This document shows, one piece after another, positions 10,379-19,474 of a stretch of DNA of 64,000 nt. The position numbers and the translations under genes were made by a program. The notes under the pieces are model-generated. The model ran no database searches and was not told the origin of the DNA. It was given only the letters and a program-made list of their open reading frames with translations. The stretch covers positions 1 through 64,000 of the forward strand of contig CAWJCH010000024.1 of NCBI GenBank assembly GCA_963841205.1. The letters run 5' to 3'. How positions within the stretch are numbered: position 1 is the stretch's first letter; every line of letters begins with the position of its first letter. The stretch comes from CAWAWP01 sp963841205 (lineage in GTDB: Bacteria; Chloroflexota; Ktedonobacteria; Ktedonobacterales; JADMIN01).

Positions 10379-10906
10379 TCACCCTTGCCTGCGTCGCTCC
10401 TCGGCCTGACGTCGGTGTTCCTCGAGCCGCTCCTTGCCTTGGATGTCAAACTCGACCGTCTCCAGCATGTGTTGGCTGAAGGTGGGAGCTGCGAGTTGGA
10501 ATCGATCCAGGTGACTGCCCTCACCGTACCAGTAGACGGGCGGATCGTCGCCGGCGCCGAGACGGAAGAACTGGAAGACGTAGCCCTGGTGCATGCTGAA
10601 CGCGAACGCGTCCTCCGGCAGCGGGTCGGGGAAGGTGTTCTCGGCCAAGAGTTCGCGAGCGCCCAAGGTCAAGGCCCACGGATCGTCACCAATTCGAGGT
10701 TGCCAGGGATAGAACATATCCGTCCCGACCATGATGGCGCCCGCGCCGTGCCCCATCCACCGCAAGAACTCCCGGTAGGCAGCTGGCAGGGTCCGACCCA
10801 GCCGGCGCTCGAACTCGCGCACATCCTCGTCCGTGAAGCCATCCACCTCTTCGGATGGGATGCGCTCCCGTTCGCGGAAGAGCTGCTACGCCTGGGTCAG
10901 GTACAT
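10379..10906 (-). pseudogene. SMI1/KNR4 family protein with amber codon 7
   Basis: From GTG 10846 the frame encodes an SMI1/KNR4 (SUKH superfamily) protein: the hallmark helix VREFERRLGRTLPAAYREF, then WMGHGAG, and the usual hydrophobic/aromatic core (FQFFRLGAGDDPPVYWY). SUKH proteins are often immunity proteins of polymorphic toxins. The best start signal lies further upstream: ATG at 10904-10906 with GGAGGAG before it. That frame reads MYLTQA, then TAG at 10886-10888, then QLFRERE in frame into the SUKH domain. One C-to-T change of a CAG codon would explain it. Either the gene is dead or translation restarts at the weak GTG at 10846. Confidence 0.75.
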
Positions 10907-10929
10907 CGTGGCTGCCTCCTCCCGCCGGA

Positions 10930-11254
10930 TGCAACTTACCACCCGTTTATGAGATGGCCCGTAGCACGCTTTTGTCGCAATTACGGTAGCAGTAATCATG
11001 AGCATCTGCTCACCGGCAGGGATGAAAATGGGGTACGGTGCTGCGGGGGAGGGGGCGCAGAGGTCGATCTGACCTGGGTGTTGAGAGCCTGAGTAGCAGT
11101 AGGACCGCGACGCCCGCAGGAACCAGAAGCTGCTGCCAGAGTCCTGCATGGGACCAAGAGCGCGTGGGTGAGCTGCTGAACAGTGCGGCGTCACAGCCCT
11201 CTCCTGCGAGGTCGTCGAACGAGTGGCGACCGTGCGCACAGAGAGGAGCGCGAG
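10930..11254 (+). ncRNA. candidate IS110 bridge-RNA region
   Basis: IS110-group elements encode a structured bridge RNA in the non-coding left end before the recombinase. This 325-base stretch directly precedes an intact IS110 recombinase, has no gene, and contains several short self-complementary segments. I cannot fold it here, and the exact ends of the element are unknown. This is inference from gene context only. Confidence 0.35.
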
Positions 11255-12517
11255 ATGGACGTCGCGTTTGAGCGCTGCGCAGGGATTGAGGTCCATAAGC
11301 GGATGCTCGTCGTCTGCCGACTGGGGGGCGACGCGACGGGGCAACGGCTCGCGGAGACCCGGACCTTCGGCACGACGACGAGCGAAGTCCTGCGAAGGTC
11401 CGACTGGCTGGCGGAGGGCGGGTGCACCCACGTCGGGATCGAAAGCACCGGGGAATACTGGAAACCCATCTGCAAGGTATTGGAGGGGGTCTTCGAGGTC
11501 TGGCTGCTCAATGCGCAGCATAGCAAGGCCGTTCCCGGCCGCAAGACCGACGTCAAGGACGCGCAATGGATTGCCGAACTCCTGGCCCATGGATTGGTTC
11601 GTCCCAGCTTCATCCCTGCGCGCGAGCAGCGCGACTTGCGCGAACTGACACGCTCTCGGGTGAGCTTCGTCCGAGAGCGGGCGACGTTGGTGCATCGGGT
11701 GCACCAGCGGTTGGAAGGCGCCAACCGCAAACTTTGCTCGGTGCTCACCAACGTCATGGGAGCCTCTGGTCGCGCCATGTTGCGTGCGCTGCTGGCCGGG
11801 GAGACCGATCCGCAGACGTTGGCCGAGCTAGCCTGTGGCCGATTGCGCAAGAAGCGCGGGCAGCTGGCGCAAGCGCTGCAAGGGCAGCTGCGGCCCCACC
11901 AACGCTGCGTGTTGGCCGAATTGCTGACCCAGATCGATACCCTGGATGAAACGATTGCGCGCTTCGACACGCACGTCGAAGCGGCCTGCGCCGCCGCGGC
12001 CGACGAGGCGGAAGTGGTCGCGTTGCTCGATACGATTCCTGGGGTAGCCACCACGGCGGCGCAGATGCTGGTGGCCGAGATCGGGACGGACCTGCAGCGG
12101 TTTCCCTCAGCAGCGGCCTTGGCCGCCTGGGCGGGGCTCGCTCCTGGCAACGACGAGCGTGCGGGTCGGCAGCGCAGCGGGCGTACCCGCACGGGCAATA
12201 CCTGGCTACGCGCGGTACGGGTGCAAACCGCTCAGGCGGCCGCGCATATGAAGCATACGTCGTTGGCGGCTCGTTACCGGCGGAGCGCGGCGCGGCGCGG
12301 GGCAAAGCGTGCGATCATCGCCGTAGCCCACACGATCCTCGTCATTGCCTATCACGTCATCGCGCGGCGCGAGCCCTATCAGGAGCACGGAGAAGATTAT
12401 CTGCAGCGTGCCAGTCCAGAGCAGCGCACGCCGCGATTAGTGCGCCAGCTCGGCAATTTGGGCTTCGCGGTCACCTTACGGCCAACGGCCTTGCTTGCTC
12501 CTCCGGGAGGTTCCTGA
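11255..12517 (+). CDS. IS110 family transposase/recombinase
   Basis: A full-length 420-residue IS110 recombinase. The RuvC-like N-terminal DEDD domain shows GIEVHK at 10-15, E63 in GIESTG, and D99/D102 in KTDVKDA. The first acid is Glu (E12) where family members normally have Asp. The C-terminal transposase_20 domain has GVATTAAQMLVAEIG, WAGLAPGN and QRSGRTRTGN, which holds the conserved Ser nucleophile region. The ATG at 11255 follows GAGGAG at an ideal distance. The frame is unbroken, unlike the IS genes around it, so it may be the youngest insertion in this cluster. The 3' end abuts an IS66 remnant. Confidence 0.88.
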   Translation: MDVAFERCAGIEVHKRMLVVCRLGGDATGQRLAETRTFGTTTSEVLRRSDWLAEGGCTHVGIESTGEYWKPICKVLEGVFEVWLLNAQHSKAVPGRKTDVKDAQWIAELLAHGLVRPSFIPAREQRDLRELTRSRVSFVRERATLVHRVHQRLEGANRKLCSVLTNVMGASGRAMLRALLAGETDPQTLAELACGRLRKKRGQLAQALQGQLRPHQRCVLAELLTQIDTLDETIARFDTHVEAACAAAADEAEVVALLDTIPGVATTAAQMLVAEIGTDLQRFPSAAALAAWAGLAPGNDERAGRQRSGRTRTGNTWLRAVRVQTAQAAAHMKHTSLAARYRRSAARRGAKRAIIAVAHTILVIAYHVIARREPYQEHGEDYLQRASPEQRTPRLVRQLGNLGFAVTLRPTALLAPPGGS

Positions 12518-12529
12518 GATCTCGATTTT

Positions 12530-13384
12530 CGGGTGAGGTCAGCCCAAGGATAGAGAGGGCGACCGGCGAAGTCCGTCTGCAAGGCGGCAAGAAGCGGCTG
12601 GCCCTGCTTGCGCAGGGTTGCCAAATAGCCGCGCAGCCGTGCGAAGGCATCCGCGCCGAGATCGCTGCGGAAGCAGCCGGAGACCTTCTGCTGGGTCTTG
12701 AGCGTCCGCAGGTCGCGCTCTGCTTGATTGTTGTCGAAGGGGATCGTCAGGTCGGCGAGGAAGGCCAACACCTGCTCCTGCCCCAGCCAGAGGCGTTCGA
12801 GGAGGTTGCGCGCCGGCGTCTGCTTGACCCGTCCGCGCTGCCTCGGGCGCCGCGCGGGCGGCGGATTGGCGGCGTGCCCGGCGGCGAGGATCGCCTGGTA
12901 GCGCGTCACGAAGGTCTGCCGGCTGACGGCCGGCAGGTGGCGGAGGCCCTCCGACCGCGCCTGCTCGGTCGCCACCGTCATCGCCAGCAACAGAGCCTTC
13001 ATCTCACTGGCCCACGGCTGCTGGTACTGCTCCTCCAGGAAGGTCAACTCCCGCAGATGGAGGACGCCGGCAAAGGGCATGGCGGCAGCGCGTGTACCAC
13101 TGCTACGTCGTGAAGCCGTCATGCATGCCCACCCCGGTGTAGCGGGGCAGGATCCCCATGGCGTCGGCCGCCTCACTGCCGCGCGTGGCGTGCACCGCGT
13201 AGCGCGTCAGCGTCGGCGTGCTGGCTACGTGCACCCACGCCAGCTTCCCATCCCGCCGCACGCCGGTCTCGTCACTCTGGAGCACCGGCGCCTGGCGTAG
13301 CGCCGCCGTGAGCTCCGCCTCCACCGGCGCCAGCGTCGCCGATGCCTGCTGGATCCAGCCATAGCCCATGACCTGCGCCTGCTC
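12530..13384 (-). pseudogene. IS66 family transposase (TnpC), decayed
   Basis: Two minus-strand frames together give the C-terminal two thirds of an IS66 TnpC: QSDETGVRRDGKLAWVHVAS (first Asp), VGMHDGFT (second Asp), LRELTFLEEQYQQPWA, and FDNNQAERDLRTLK (catalytic Glu). A TAG follows MHDGFTT near 13101-13105, and one extra base shortly after shifts the frame. The N-terminal zinc/leader region is absent and the sequence joins an IS5 fragment at about 13385. Confidence 0.75.
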
Positions 13385-13389
13385 TTGCG

Positions 13390-13930
13390 CCTGGCAGCAG
13401 GCCGCAACGGTCAACCATCGGCAGTGATTCTGGATGCCCGTACCGTGCAGTCGACACCGGAGAGCGGCGCCCATGCCGGCTACGATGGCCATAAACGCCG
13501 CAAAGGAGCCAAGGTGCATGTGGCGGTGGATACCTTGGGGCATCTGTTGGCCGCTGCCGTGACGCCAGCCAGCGAACAGGAGCGTGCCCAGGTGGCGGAC
13601 CTGGCCGAGCAGGTGCAGACCGTGACCGGGGACCGTGTCGAGCTGGCCAATGTCGACCAGGGCTACACCGGCACTGAGCCAGCTGAGGCCGCAACTGAAC
13701 ACGGGATTCAGCTGGAGGTGATCAAGCTGCCCGAGGCTCAGGGACCCCGACAAGGCTTCGTTTTGTTGCCGAAACGCTGGGTAGTCGAGCGCTCGTTTGC
13801 TTGGTTGGCTCGGTTCCGCCGGTTGGCCCGGGACTATGAACGGTCGCCGCAGACCGCGGCGGGGCTGATCTTTCTGGCTTTTACCTGCTTGATGCTGTCT
13901 CAGTGGATCCACTGGCCCTTCAGTTCATAG
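13390..13930 (+). pseudogene. IS5 family transposase, C-terminal part
   Basis: The frame shows the IS5 DDE domain: VILDARTVQS (first Asp), ANVDQGYTGTEPA (second Asp) and WVVERSFAWLARFRRLARDYE (catalytic Glu), ending at TAG 13928-13930. The N-terminal DUF4096-like domain is missing at the junction with IS66 sequence. The stop overlaps the stop region of the converging WYL regulator gene. It is inactive for lack of the 5' half. Confidence 0.75.
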
Positions 13931-14957
13931 CATGCTCTAATCCTATGTGCGGGATGCTTCCAGAGGGAGGCGAGGAACGGTGAAGATGCTCATTTGTGCT
14001 GGACGCGGGCTGCTCGACGTTTGCACGGATGCGGGTGGCCAGCTCCAGCATAGCTCCCCGCAGTTCAGGTGGCTCGATGATCTCGATGGGGCAGTCTAGC
14101 CCGGCAAGCGCATATGCCAGCGGAGCCAGGTCTTTAGCGAATCCATGAAGCAAGGTTCCGCGCGGGTGTGGTTGGCGAATCGCGATAGTCGGCGCCAGCC
14201 GCAGGCTGACCTCCTCAGGTGCCAGGTGCGCGATGACCTGGAACTCCCAGCGCCAGGGCACCAGGGCGATAGAGCGCTCGACGGCAGCGAGCGCGTCAAC
14301 CGGCGGCGGTGTGAAGGTATCTGCGAGCGCACTGGCGCTGATAATGTGGTCGAGACGGAAGACACGCAGATCATTCCGCAGATGGCAGTAGCCTACCAGA
14401 TACCAGCGTCCATAGCGGTGGACGACCTGATAGGGATCAACCGTGCGCTCGGTCTCGGTGCCATCTTGTCCGCGATGGCAAATGCCCAGCTGGCTCCGCG
14501 AGCGAATTGCGCGGACGGCGGTTTCGAGATGCGCTGGAACGGCGAGGCCCGGTCCTGCCATCACTGGCGTCGCGAATGTCACCGCGCTATCCATGCCCTG
14601 TATCAAATCGCGCGTCATGCCTGGTAGCGCCCGCGCAACCTTTCTCAGGGCGCGCTTACTATCACCATCGGTGACGCTGCGCGCTCGAGGCTCGACGCTC
14701 AGCAGCCCATAGGCAAGCGCAAGCGCTTCGTCCTTGGTCAGCGCCAGCGGCGCCCGGTACCCCGGCGCCAGCGAGTAGCCGCCATGACGCCCACGGCGCA
14801 TCTCAATGGGGATACCACGCTCGCGTAGGATCAGCACATAGCGTCGCACCGTGCGAGCGTCCACCTCCAGCCGGGCCGCGATGTCGCCGCCGCGCATCCG
14901 CCCATACGCCTGCAACAGCTCAAGGACCGCCAGCGCGCGTGAAGTCGAGTAGTACAT
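13920..14957 (-). CDS. WYL-domain transcriptional regulator (PafC-like)
   Basis: A 345-residue DeoR/PafC-like regulator. Residues 1-60 form a winged helix (SRALAVLELLQAYGRMRGGDIA, then VDARTVRRYVLILRERGIP). The WYL domain follows, with VVHRYGRWYLVGYCHLRNDLRVFRLDHI near residues 178-205, and a C-terminal WCX extension. WYL domains sense ligands such as nucleotides or single-stranded DNA. The gene starts at the ATG at 14957 and is divergent from the DUF1579-like gene at 15105, with about 150 bases between, so control of that neighbour and itself is likely. The 3' end overlaps the IS5 remnant by a few bases. Confidence 0.9.
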   Translation of the reverse strand: MYYSTSRALAVLELLQAYGRMRGGDIAARLEVDARTVRRYVLILRERGIPIEMRRGRHGGYSLAPGYRAPLALTKDEALALAYGLLSVEPRARSVTDGDSKRALRKVARALPGMTRDLIQGMDSAVTFATPVMAGPGLAVPAHLETAVRAIRSRSQLGICHRGQDGTETERTVDPYQVVHRYGRWYLVGYCHLRNDLRVFRLDHIISASALADTFTPPPVDALAAVERSIALVPWRWEFQVIAHLAPEEVSLRLAPTIAIRQPHPRGTLLHGFAKDLAPLAYALAGLDCPIEIIEPPELRGAMLELATRIRANVEQPASSTNEHLHRSSPPSGSIPHIGLEHAMN

Positions 14958-15104
14958 GGAATTCGAGCTTTTTCTCTGTGATCTGCTATTAGGATGAACC
15001 GTGTCCGCTTATCAGGTTATCATAGCTCCCGTGGTTTGGTCGAGGCCACCCCACGGTGGGGCTGGCGACCTTGCCTGGCAGGAGATTATGAAGGAGATCA
15101 TGAC

Positions 15105-15608
15105 ATGGGAGAGCAGATGGCTGCCGCGCCTGAACTGGACGCGGACGGTCGCGCAGACTTCGACTTCTTTCTTGGCGTCTGGGACAGCAAACAGCGGCGT
15201 CTGAAAGAGTGGCTGAATGGCTGCGATACTTGGGAAGAATTTTCTGGCGTAAGCGATGCCCGCAAGCTACTGGACGGGATTGGACATATGGACCAGGTGA
15301 CGCTCGAGGGACCCACCGGGCGTGTCGTCGGTCTGACCGTGCGCCTTTTCGACCCGCAGACCAGGCTCTGGAGCATCTATTGGGCGGACTCCAAGCGTGG
15401 TATCCTCGGCGCGCCTCAGATCGGGCGCTTTCAGAATGGGCGGGGCGTGTTCTACGATCATGAAGTGCTCGCGGGCAGAGCCATCTTCAGCCGCTACCTC
15501 TGGATGCCGATGAGTGACACCACTTGCCGCTGGGAGCAGGCGTTCTCGGCGGATGGCGGCGCGACCTGGGAGACCAACTGGATCGCCGATTTCACCCGCC
15601 GCACCTAA
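15105..15608 (+). CDS. DUF1579-like protein
   Basis: A 167-residue soluble protein with the pattern of the DUF1579/lipocalin-like family: DFDFFLGVWDSKQRRLKEWL at the start, then TVRLFDPQTRLWSIYWADS, GVFYDHEV and a closing WEQAFSADGGATWETNWI. Such proteins are predicted beta-barrels that bind a small ligand; no enzyme activity is established. The ATG at 15105 follows AAGGAG at 15091-15096. It lies divergent to the WYL regulator, its likely controller. The end is followed by the TnpB-derived element. Confidence 0.75.
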   Translation: MGEQMAAAPELDADGRADFDFFLGVWDSKQRRLKEWLNGCDTWEEFSGVSDARKLLDGIGHMDQVTLEGPTGRVVGLTVRLFDPQTRLWSIYWADSKRGILGAPQIGRFQNGRGVFYDHEVLAGRAIFSRYLWMPMSDTTCRWEQAFSADGGATWETNWIADFTRRT

Positions 15609-15637
15609 GGCCCATGCTTCATTACTGGCGGCGGTGA

Positions 15638-15656
15638 GGTAGTAGAGTGGAGATAT
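15638..15656. repeat. left arm of a 19-bp perfect inverted repeat
   Basis: GGTAGTAGAGTGGAGATAT here is the exact complement of 17048-17066. The pair brackets the whole TnpB pseudo-element just outside its hairpin ends. Confidence 0.75.
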
Positions 15657-17046
15657 TGACAGAAAAAGGGCTTTCGCCCGCCGCACGCCACGTCGTGTCA
15701 ACGGCAGTGGGAAGGCGTATGACGGCTTGAGCCGTTGCCGCGTGTGGGCCAATCAGGCAGCATAGAACCCTATGAGCCAGACAGCGGTACGCACGACCTC
15801 CCAGGAGAAGCTGCGGCCAACGCTGGCCCAAGAGCGGGCGCTGGAGGAGGTGCGGGGGCGCTGCCGCGCGCGCTCCAACGTCTCCAACGCCGCCCTCGAA
15901 CGGCGCCGCACGGCCTGGCAGCGGTGCTGCGTCTCGGTCACGCGCTCGCAGCAGGAAGCGGAGGTGCAGGACCTCCGCGCGGCCTTCCCGGAGTACGCGG
16001 CCCTCCACTCGCACGTCCTGCAGGACGTCCTGGCCCGGCTGGACACGACCTAGCAGGCGTTCTTCCGGCGCATCGAACGCATCGAGCGCATCGAGCGCAT
16101 CGAACACGGCGAGCAGGCGGGATTCCCGCGTTTCACGGGCCACACCCGCTGGCACTCCTTCCCCGACAAGGAGTACGGCAACGGCGCCACGCTGGCGAAC
16201 GGCGTCTTGGTGCGGTCGAAGATCGGACGCGTCCGCGTGCCGTGGTCGCGCCCGCTGGAAGGTACGCCCACGACGGTCACGCTCCGCCGGGAGGCGGCTG
16301 GTTGGTACGTCGGCTGCTCGTGCGCGGAGGTGCCCCTCCCTCCCGTGCCACCCACCGGGCACGAGAGCGGCATAGACCTGGGCCTGGAAGCGTTTGCGAC
16401 GCGCTCGAAGGGCGAGCGCCTCTTCATGCCAGCCGGCTAGCGCAGGGCCGAAATGCCAGCCGGCTAGCGCAGGGCCGAACGCCGCTTGCAGACCGCCCAG
16501 CGGCGGGTCTCGCGTCGCCAGAAGGGCGGCCAGAAGGGCGGCACGCGACGCCAGAAGGCGGGGCCACGGCTCGCCAAGGCGGCCTCAGCAGGTTCGCCAC
16601 CAGCGGCACGACGTGCAGCACACAGCCGCCCGCGCGCTCGTTCGCCAGTACGACACGATCTAGCAGGAGGATGTGCACAGGAGGATGTGCCGGTCCGCAA
16701 CCTGGTCGCAACCTGCTGCAGCATCACCATCTGGCCAAGTCCATCGCGGACGCTGGGGGGTCTGCCTTCCTGGCCATCCTGATCGTCACAGCGGCGAATG
16801 CTGGGAGAACAGGGCACGCGGGTGATCCTGCGTTCACCAGCCAGACGTGTGCTGGCCGTGGGGCGATCGTCCAGCAAGGGGTGTCCGTCCGCTGCCACGA
16901 GGGCCCGGACTGCGCGACGCGCCTGCATCGGGACCACAACGCCGCCAAGAACATCGCGAGGCGCGGGCCGCGCCTTCGGGGAGGCGTGGGACTACCCGCG
17001 TCGGAGAACCGAGAACCCGTGGGGCTTTCGCCCCGGCGGAGTGTCA
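15656..17046 (+). mobile_element. decayed IS200/IS605-type element (TnpB only)
   Basis: The left end reads TTGACAGAAAAAGGGCTTTCGCCC, with a GGGCTTTCGCCC hairpin. The right end is GGGGCTTTCGCCCC followed by GGCGGAGTGTCA (to 17046). The same ends, in reverse orientation, bound the 394-bp repeats at 17130 and 20117, so this is the likely parent type. No TnpA gene is present. It encodes only a broken TnpB. Confidence 0.7.
15772..17034 (+). pseudogene. TnpB (IS605 OrfB), degraded
   Basis: Starting at an ATG at 15772, the frame shows a TnpB N-terminus (LRPTLAQERALEEVRGRCRA), then a TAG at 16051-16053, the segment WYVGCSCAEVPLPP, and GIDLGLEAFATRS with the first RuvC Asp. Another TAG stands at 16438-16440, inside a 27-base tandem duplication. 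The C-terminal zinc and RuvC-III part (TSQTCAG, LHRDHNAAKNIARRG) survives in another frame near 16840-16970. Short tandem expansions are frequent: five near-copies of CGCATCGAG around 16072-16104, GGCGGCCAGAAG near 16520, and AGGAGGATGTGC near 16665. It cannot make an active RNA-guided nuclease. Confidence 0.8.
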
Positions 17047-17047
17047 G

Positions 17048-17066
17048 ATATCTCCACTCTACTACC
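17048..17066. repeat. right arm of the 19-bp perfect inverted repeat
   Basis: ATATCTCCACTCTACTACC, the exact complement of 15638-15656, starts two bases after the right end of the TnpB element. Confidence 0.75.
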
Positions 17067-17129
17067 CATCAACCTCAAGTCGTTTACAGACTCTAGGCAT
17101 CATGAGGTTTGGTATGGGTTGTGAAACGC

Positions 17130-17523
17130 TGACACTCCACGGGGCTAAAGCCCCATGGGTGCTCAGGCTACGGGTCTGATGGGATGATTATATCCACCCC
17201 TGCCCGTTCGCGCCCGAAGGCGGTGCCCCCGCCCAAGCGGACGTTGCAGGCATCGCCAGGCGAGCTAGGCTCTCGAGAACAAACGCTGGCTCAACCGCAT
17301 GGCACCGCGTCCAAGGCCCGTTGCTGCTTTTGCCCGTGGGAACGAGGTACCACGGAACCGGCAAACAGCATGCACTTGGCGAGGTGCAAAGAGTCCGCTG
17401 AGGTCGTCGGCCTGATGGGCAGGAAAACGGCAATGCCACCAGGCTGTGGGCGAAAGCCCTGGACGCCGCACCGCCCGGGTTAACACCCAGCGGCTTGCGG
17501 CGGGCTAAAGCCCTTTTCTGTCA
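17130..17523 (-). repeat. 394-bp non-autonomous IS605 derivative, copy A1
   Basis: It begins TGACACTCCACGGGGCTAAAGCCCC and ends GGGCTAAAGCCCTTTTCTGTCA on the plus strand, which are the reverse complements of the TnpB element's right and left ends. The interior has no intact gene. It is nearly identical to 20117-20509 with only a handful of differences, including a two-base indel. It looks like a palindrome-associated, internally deleted element that would need TnpA supplied elsewhere; the right-end part could encode an omega-RNA-like transcript. Confidence 0.75.
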
Positions 17524-17567
17524 ACTCCATAGGGCTGCACATCAACCGGCGCTGCTTCATTCATTAT

Positions 17568-18311
17568 TTGGCTAGCGATAATGCGGGCGGTGATGTCACT
17601 CAGGCGGAGCGCGAGGCGTGGCTCAGCCGGGTCGTCGCAGCCACCGGAGTGCCGGCCCCCGCTGTCGAGGGAACGCTCGCCGTCGATGGGCGTTGTGGGG
17701 TGCTCTTCGAGCGGTTGGTCGGCCCGAGCCTGCTGCGCCGAGTCGCAGCCCGACCCTGGACGATCCTGCGCGCCGTGCGCACGTTCACCGATCTACACCT
17801 GGCGATGCATGCACGGGAGATTGTGGTCTCCGACCTCCCCTCGCAGCGCGAGCACTTGGCGCGACAGATCACGGACGCGCCCCTCGTACCGGATGCCGTC
17901 CGCGCGGCTGCCCTCCGACGGCTGGAACAATTGCCGGAGGGCAGATTCCTCTGCCACGGCGACTATCATCCGGACAATGTACTCGTGACCCCGCGTGGCC
18001 CGATCATCATCGATTGGGGCACTGCCAGCCGCGGGCATCCACTCGCCGACGTCTCCCGGACCGAATTGCTTCTGCAGATCGGCGAGCCGCCCGTGTTGCC
18101 ATCAGGAGTACAGCTTCGGTTGCTCGCCTGCGCCCGAGCCTACGTCCGCCGGGCCTATGTTCGGCGCTATCTGCGGCGCAGTTCCTCGCGCGCCGCAGAG
18201 CTTGCCGACTGGCACCTGCCCGTAGCCGTAGCGCGCCTCGCAGAAGAAATTCCTGGCGAGCGGAGCAGATTGCTGCGATTCATTTTAAGTCTTCGGCGCG
18301 GATACCCCTAG
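17568..18311 (+). CDS. APH-family phosphotransferase, probably truncated at both ends
   Basis: A 247-residue piece of an aminoglycoside phosphotransferase/choline-kinase-like protein. The catalytic loop is intact (HGDYHPDN, H130-N137) and so is the Mg-binding Asp in IIIDWG (D149). The N-lobe Gly-rich loop and the ATP-binding Lys are missing. The gene starts 45 bases after repeat A1, from a TTG without an obvious ribosome site. Its TAG (18309-18311) lies inside repeat B1, so the native C-terminus is probably replaced too. It would bind ATP poorly, if at all. The substrate is unknown; resistance cannot be inferred. Confidence 0.7.
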   Translation: MASDNAGGDVTQAEREAWLSRVVAATGVPAPAVEGTLAVDGRCGVLFERLVGPSLLRRVAARPWTILRAVRTFTDLHLAMHAREIVVSDLPSQREHLARQITDAPLVPDAVRAAALRRLEQLPEGRFLCHGDYHPDNVLVTPRGPIIIDWGTASRGHPLADVSRTELLLQIGEPPVLPSGVQLRLLACARAYVRRAYVRRYLRRSSSRAAELADWHLPVAVARLAEEIPGERSRLLRFILSLRRGYP

Positions 18312-18505
18312 TTTGAGCTATGGGGAGGAAGTGCCGTCTCCTTTGACGTGCTATACTGTTTGGGTACCGCAGGGCCTGCGGGAAATTACGCCTGTGGAGC
18401 GGTGACATAACCACGTCACCAACGAACGTGTAAGACCAAACGGGCTTGCCTGTGCGGCAGTGTTCGGCCCAGGAATCCCCTAGCTTTAGCTATGGGGAGT
18501 GGTCA
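18299..18505 (+). repeat. palindrome-ended short element, copy B1
   Basis: About 207 bp, running from GGATACCCCTAGTTTGAGCT to CTAGCTTTAGCTATGGGGAG. It contains GGAGGAAGTGCCGTCTCC, TGCTATACTG and CCGCAGGGCCTGCGG. The same order of blocks is seen inverted at 19108-19313, and partly at 39065-39420 and 43577-43732. Its ends resemble IS200/IS605 subterminal hairpins. No protein is encoded. Confidence 0.65.
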
Positions 18506-19107
18506 ATGAGATGGAAGCCGCACGTCCGTGAACCTAGCTGTTCTGTTCAAACGACGACGCCGACACCAGCAACCAGCAAAATGCGGCATCGGCGTACGAA
18601 TTGGGACACCACGAAACGGCCAGCACGGACCTCGAAGGTCAGCCAGCTTCGACCGGCCCCCAGGAGGTCGTGTGATGCTTGGGGGCAAAAAATCGCTCAT
18701 CCGCACCTTTCGGTTTCCGGATGAGCGATTCGTCGCTATCGGTGAGGGTAGCTGCTCCTCACTCGGTCGGACTTGGCAGGTTCCCCTTTGCATGTACACG
18801 TAGGGGAGCTACTCACGACCCCGTCACCGCGGAACGATACGTGGTTTCGAGGGCCCTTTTGCGTGAGCGACGCTGCCCGCGTCGGGTCGTTCTCCTAACA
18901 CCACTGAGCCTAGCACGTCGCGCCGGCCTTGTCCAGGGCCACGGGGCCATGTTCGGGGAATGTGACCCGACTGTAACTCTCTCGCGAGTGGCGCCGAGCG
19001 CGGCGTCTTGCTGGGCCGTCATATCTCACAGGCGTCGCTCACCGCGCCTCGCCTATCGCCTATCGGCACGAAAGCAGGCTGCACCGTCCAAGACTGAGCG
19101 TGCACCG
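18506..19107. other. intergenic region with one strong hairpin
   Basis: No gene is supported. A perfect 13-bp inverted repeat AATCGCTCATCCG (18691-18703 and 18718-18730) with a 14-base loop is the only structure I see. It could be a terminator or a relic end, but no U-tract follows. Confidence 0.4.
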
Positions 19108-19313
19108 TTGACCACTCCCACACGGCTAGAAGCCGGGGGATTCTTGGGCTGACCACCGCTCACCTAGCGAACTAGGAGCGTCTTACACGGTCATGTCGTG
19201 GTGAACCACATCCACAAGCGTCGATTTCCGCAGGCCCTGCGGTATGCGGGCAGTATAGCATACGGAGAGGAGACGGCGCTTCCTCCCCACACCGAACGGT
19301 AGGGGGATCCGCG
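19108..19313 (-). repeat. palindrome-ended short element, copy B2
   Basis: Read on the minus strand this starts GCGGATCCCCCTACCGTTC, then GGGGAGGAAGCGCCGTCTCC, TGCTATACTG and CCGCAGGGCCTGCGG, and ends near GGGAGTGGTCAA. It follows B1 block by block and has almost the same length (206 bp), in opposite orientation. Confidence 0.65.
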
Positions 19314-19474
19314 CCGGCCATTTGATAAGGGGAACTGACGGGGCTAGATATCGGAGCACTCGGCAGTGTCCACTGTTGTCTATCCCGCTGGCTGTCAAAC
19401 GAATGGCTCTGCCGTGGTTTCGATCGCTCGTAAGCGACGAGTCGATTCCGACAGTGCGGCGGTGCACGCGACGG

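Noticed and set aside
18691..18730. Perfect hairpin as an intrinsic terminator
   Set aside because: No U-tract and no gene ending just before it.
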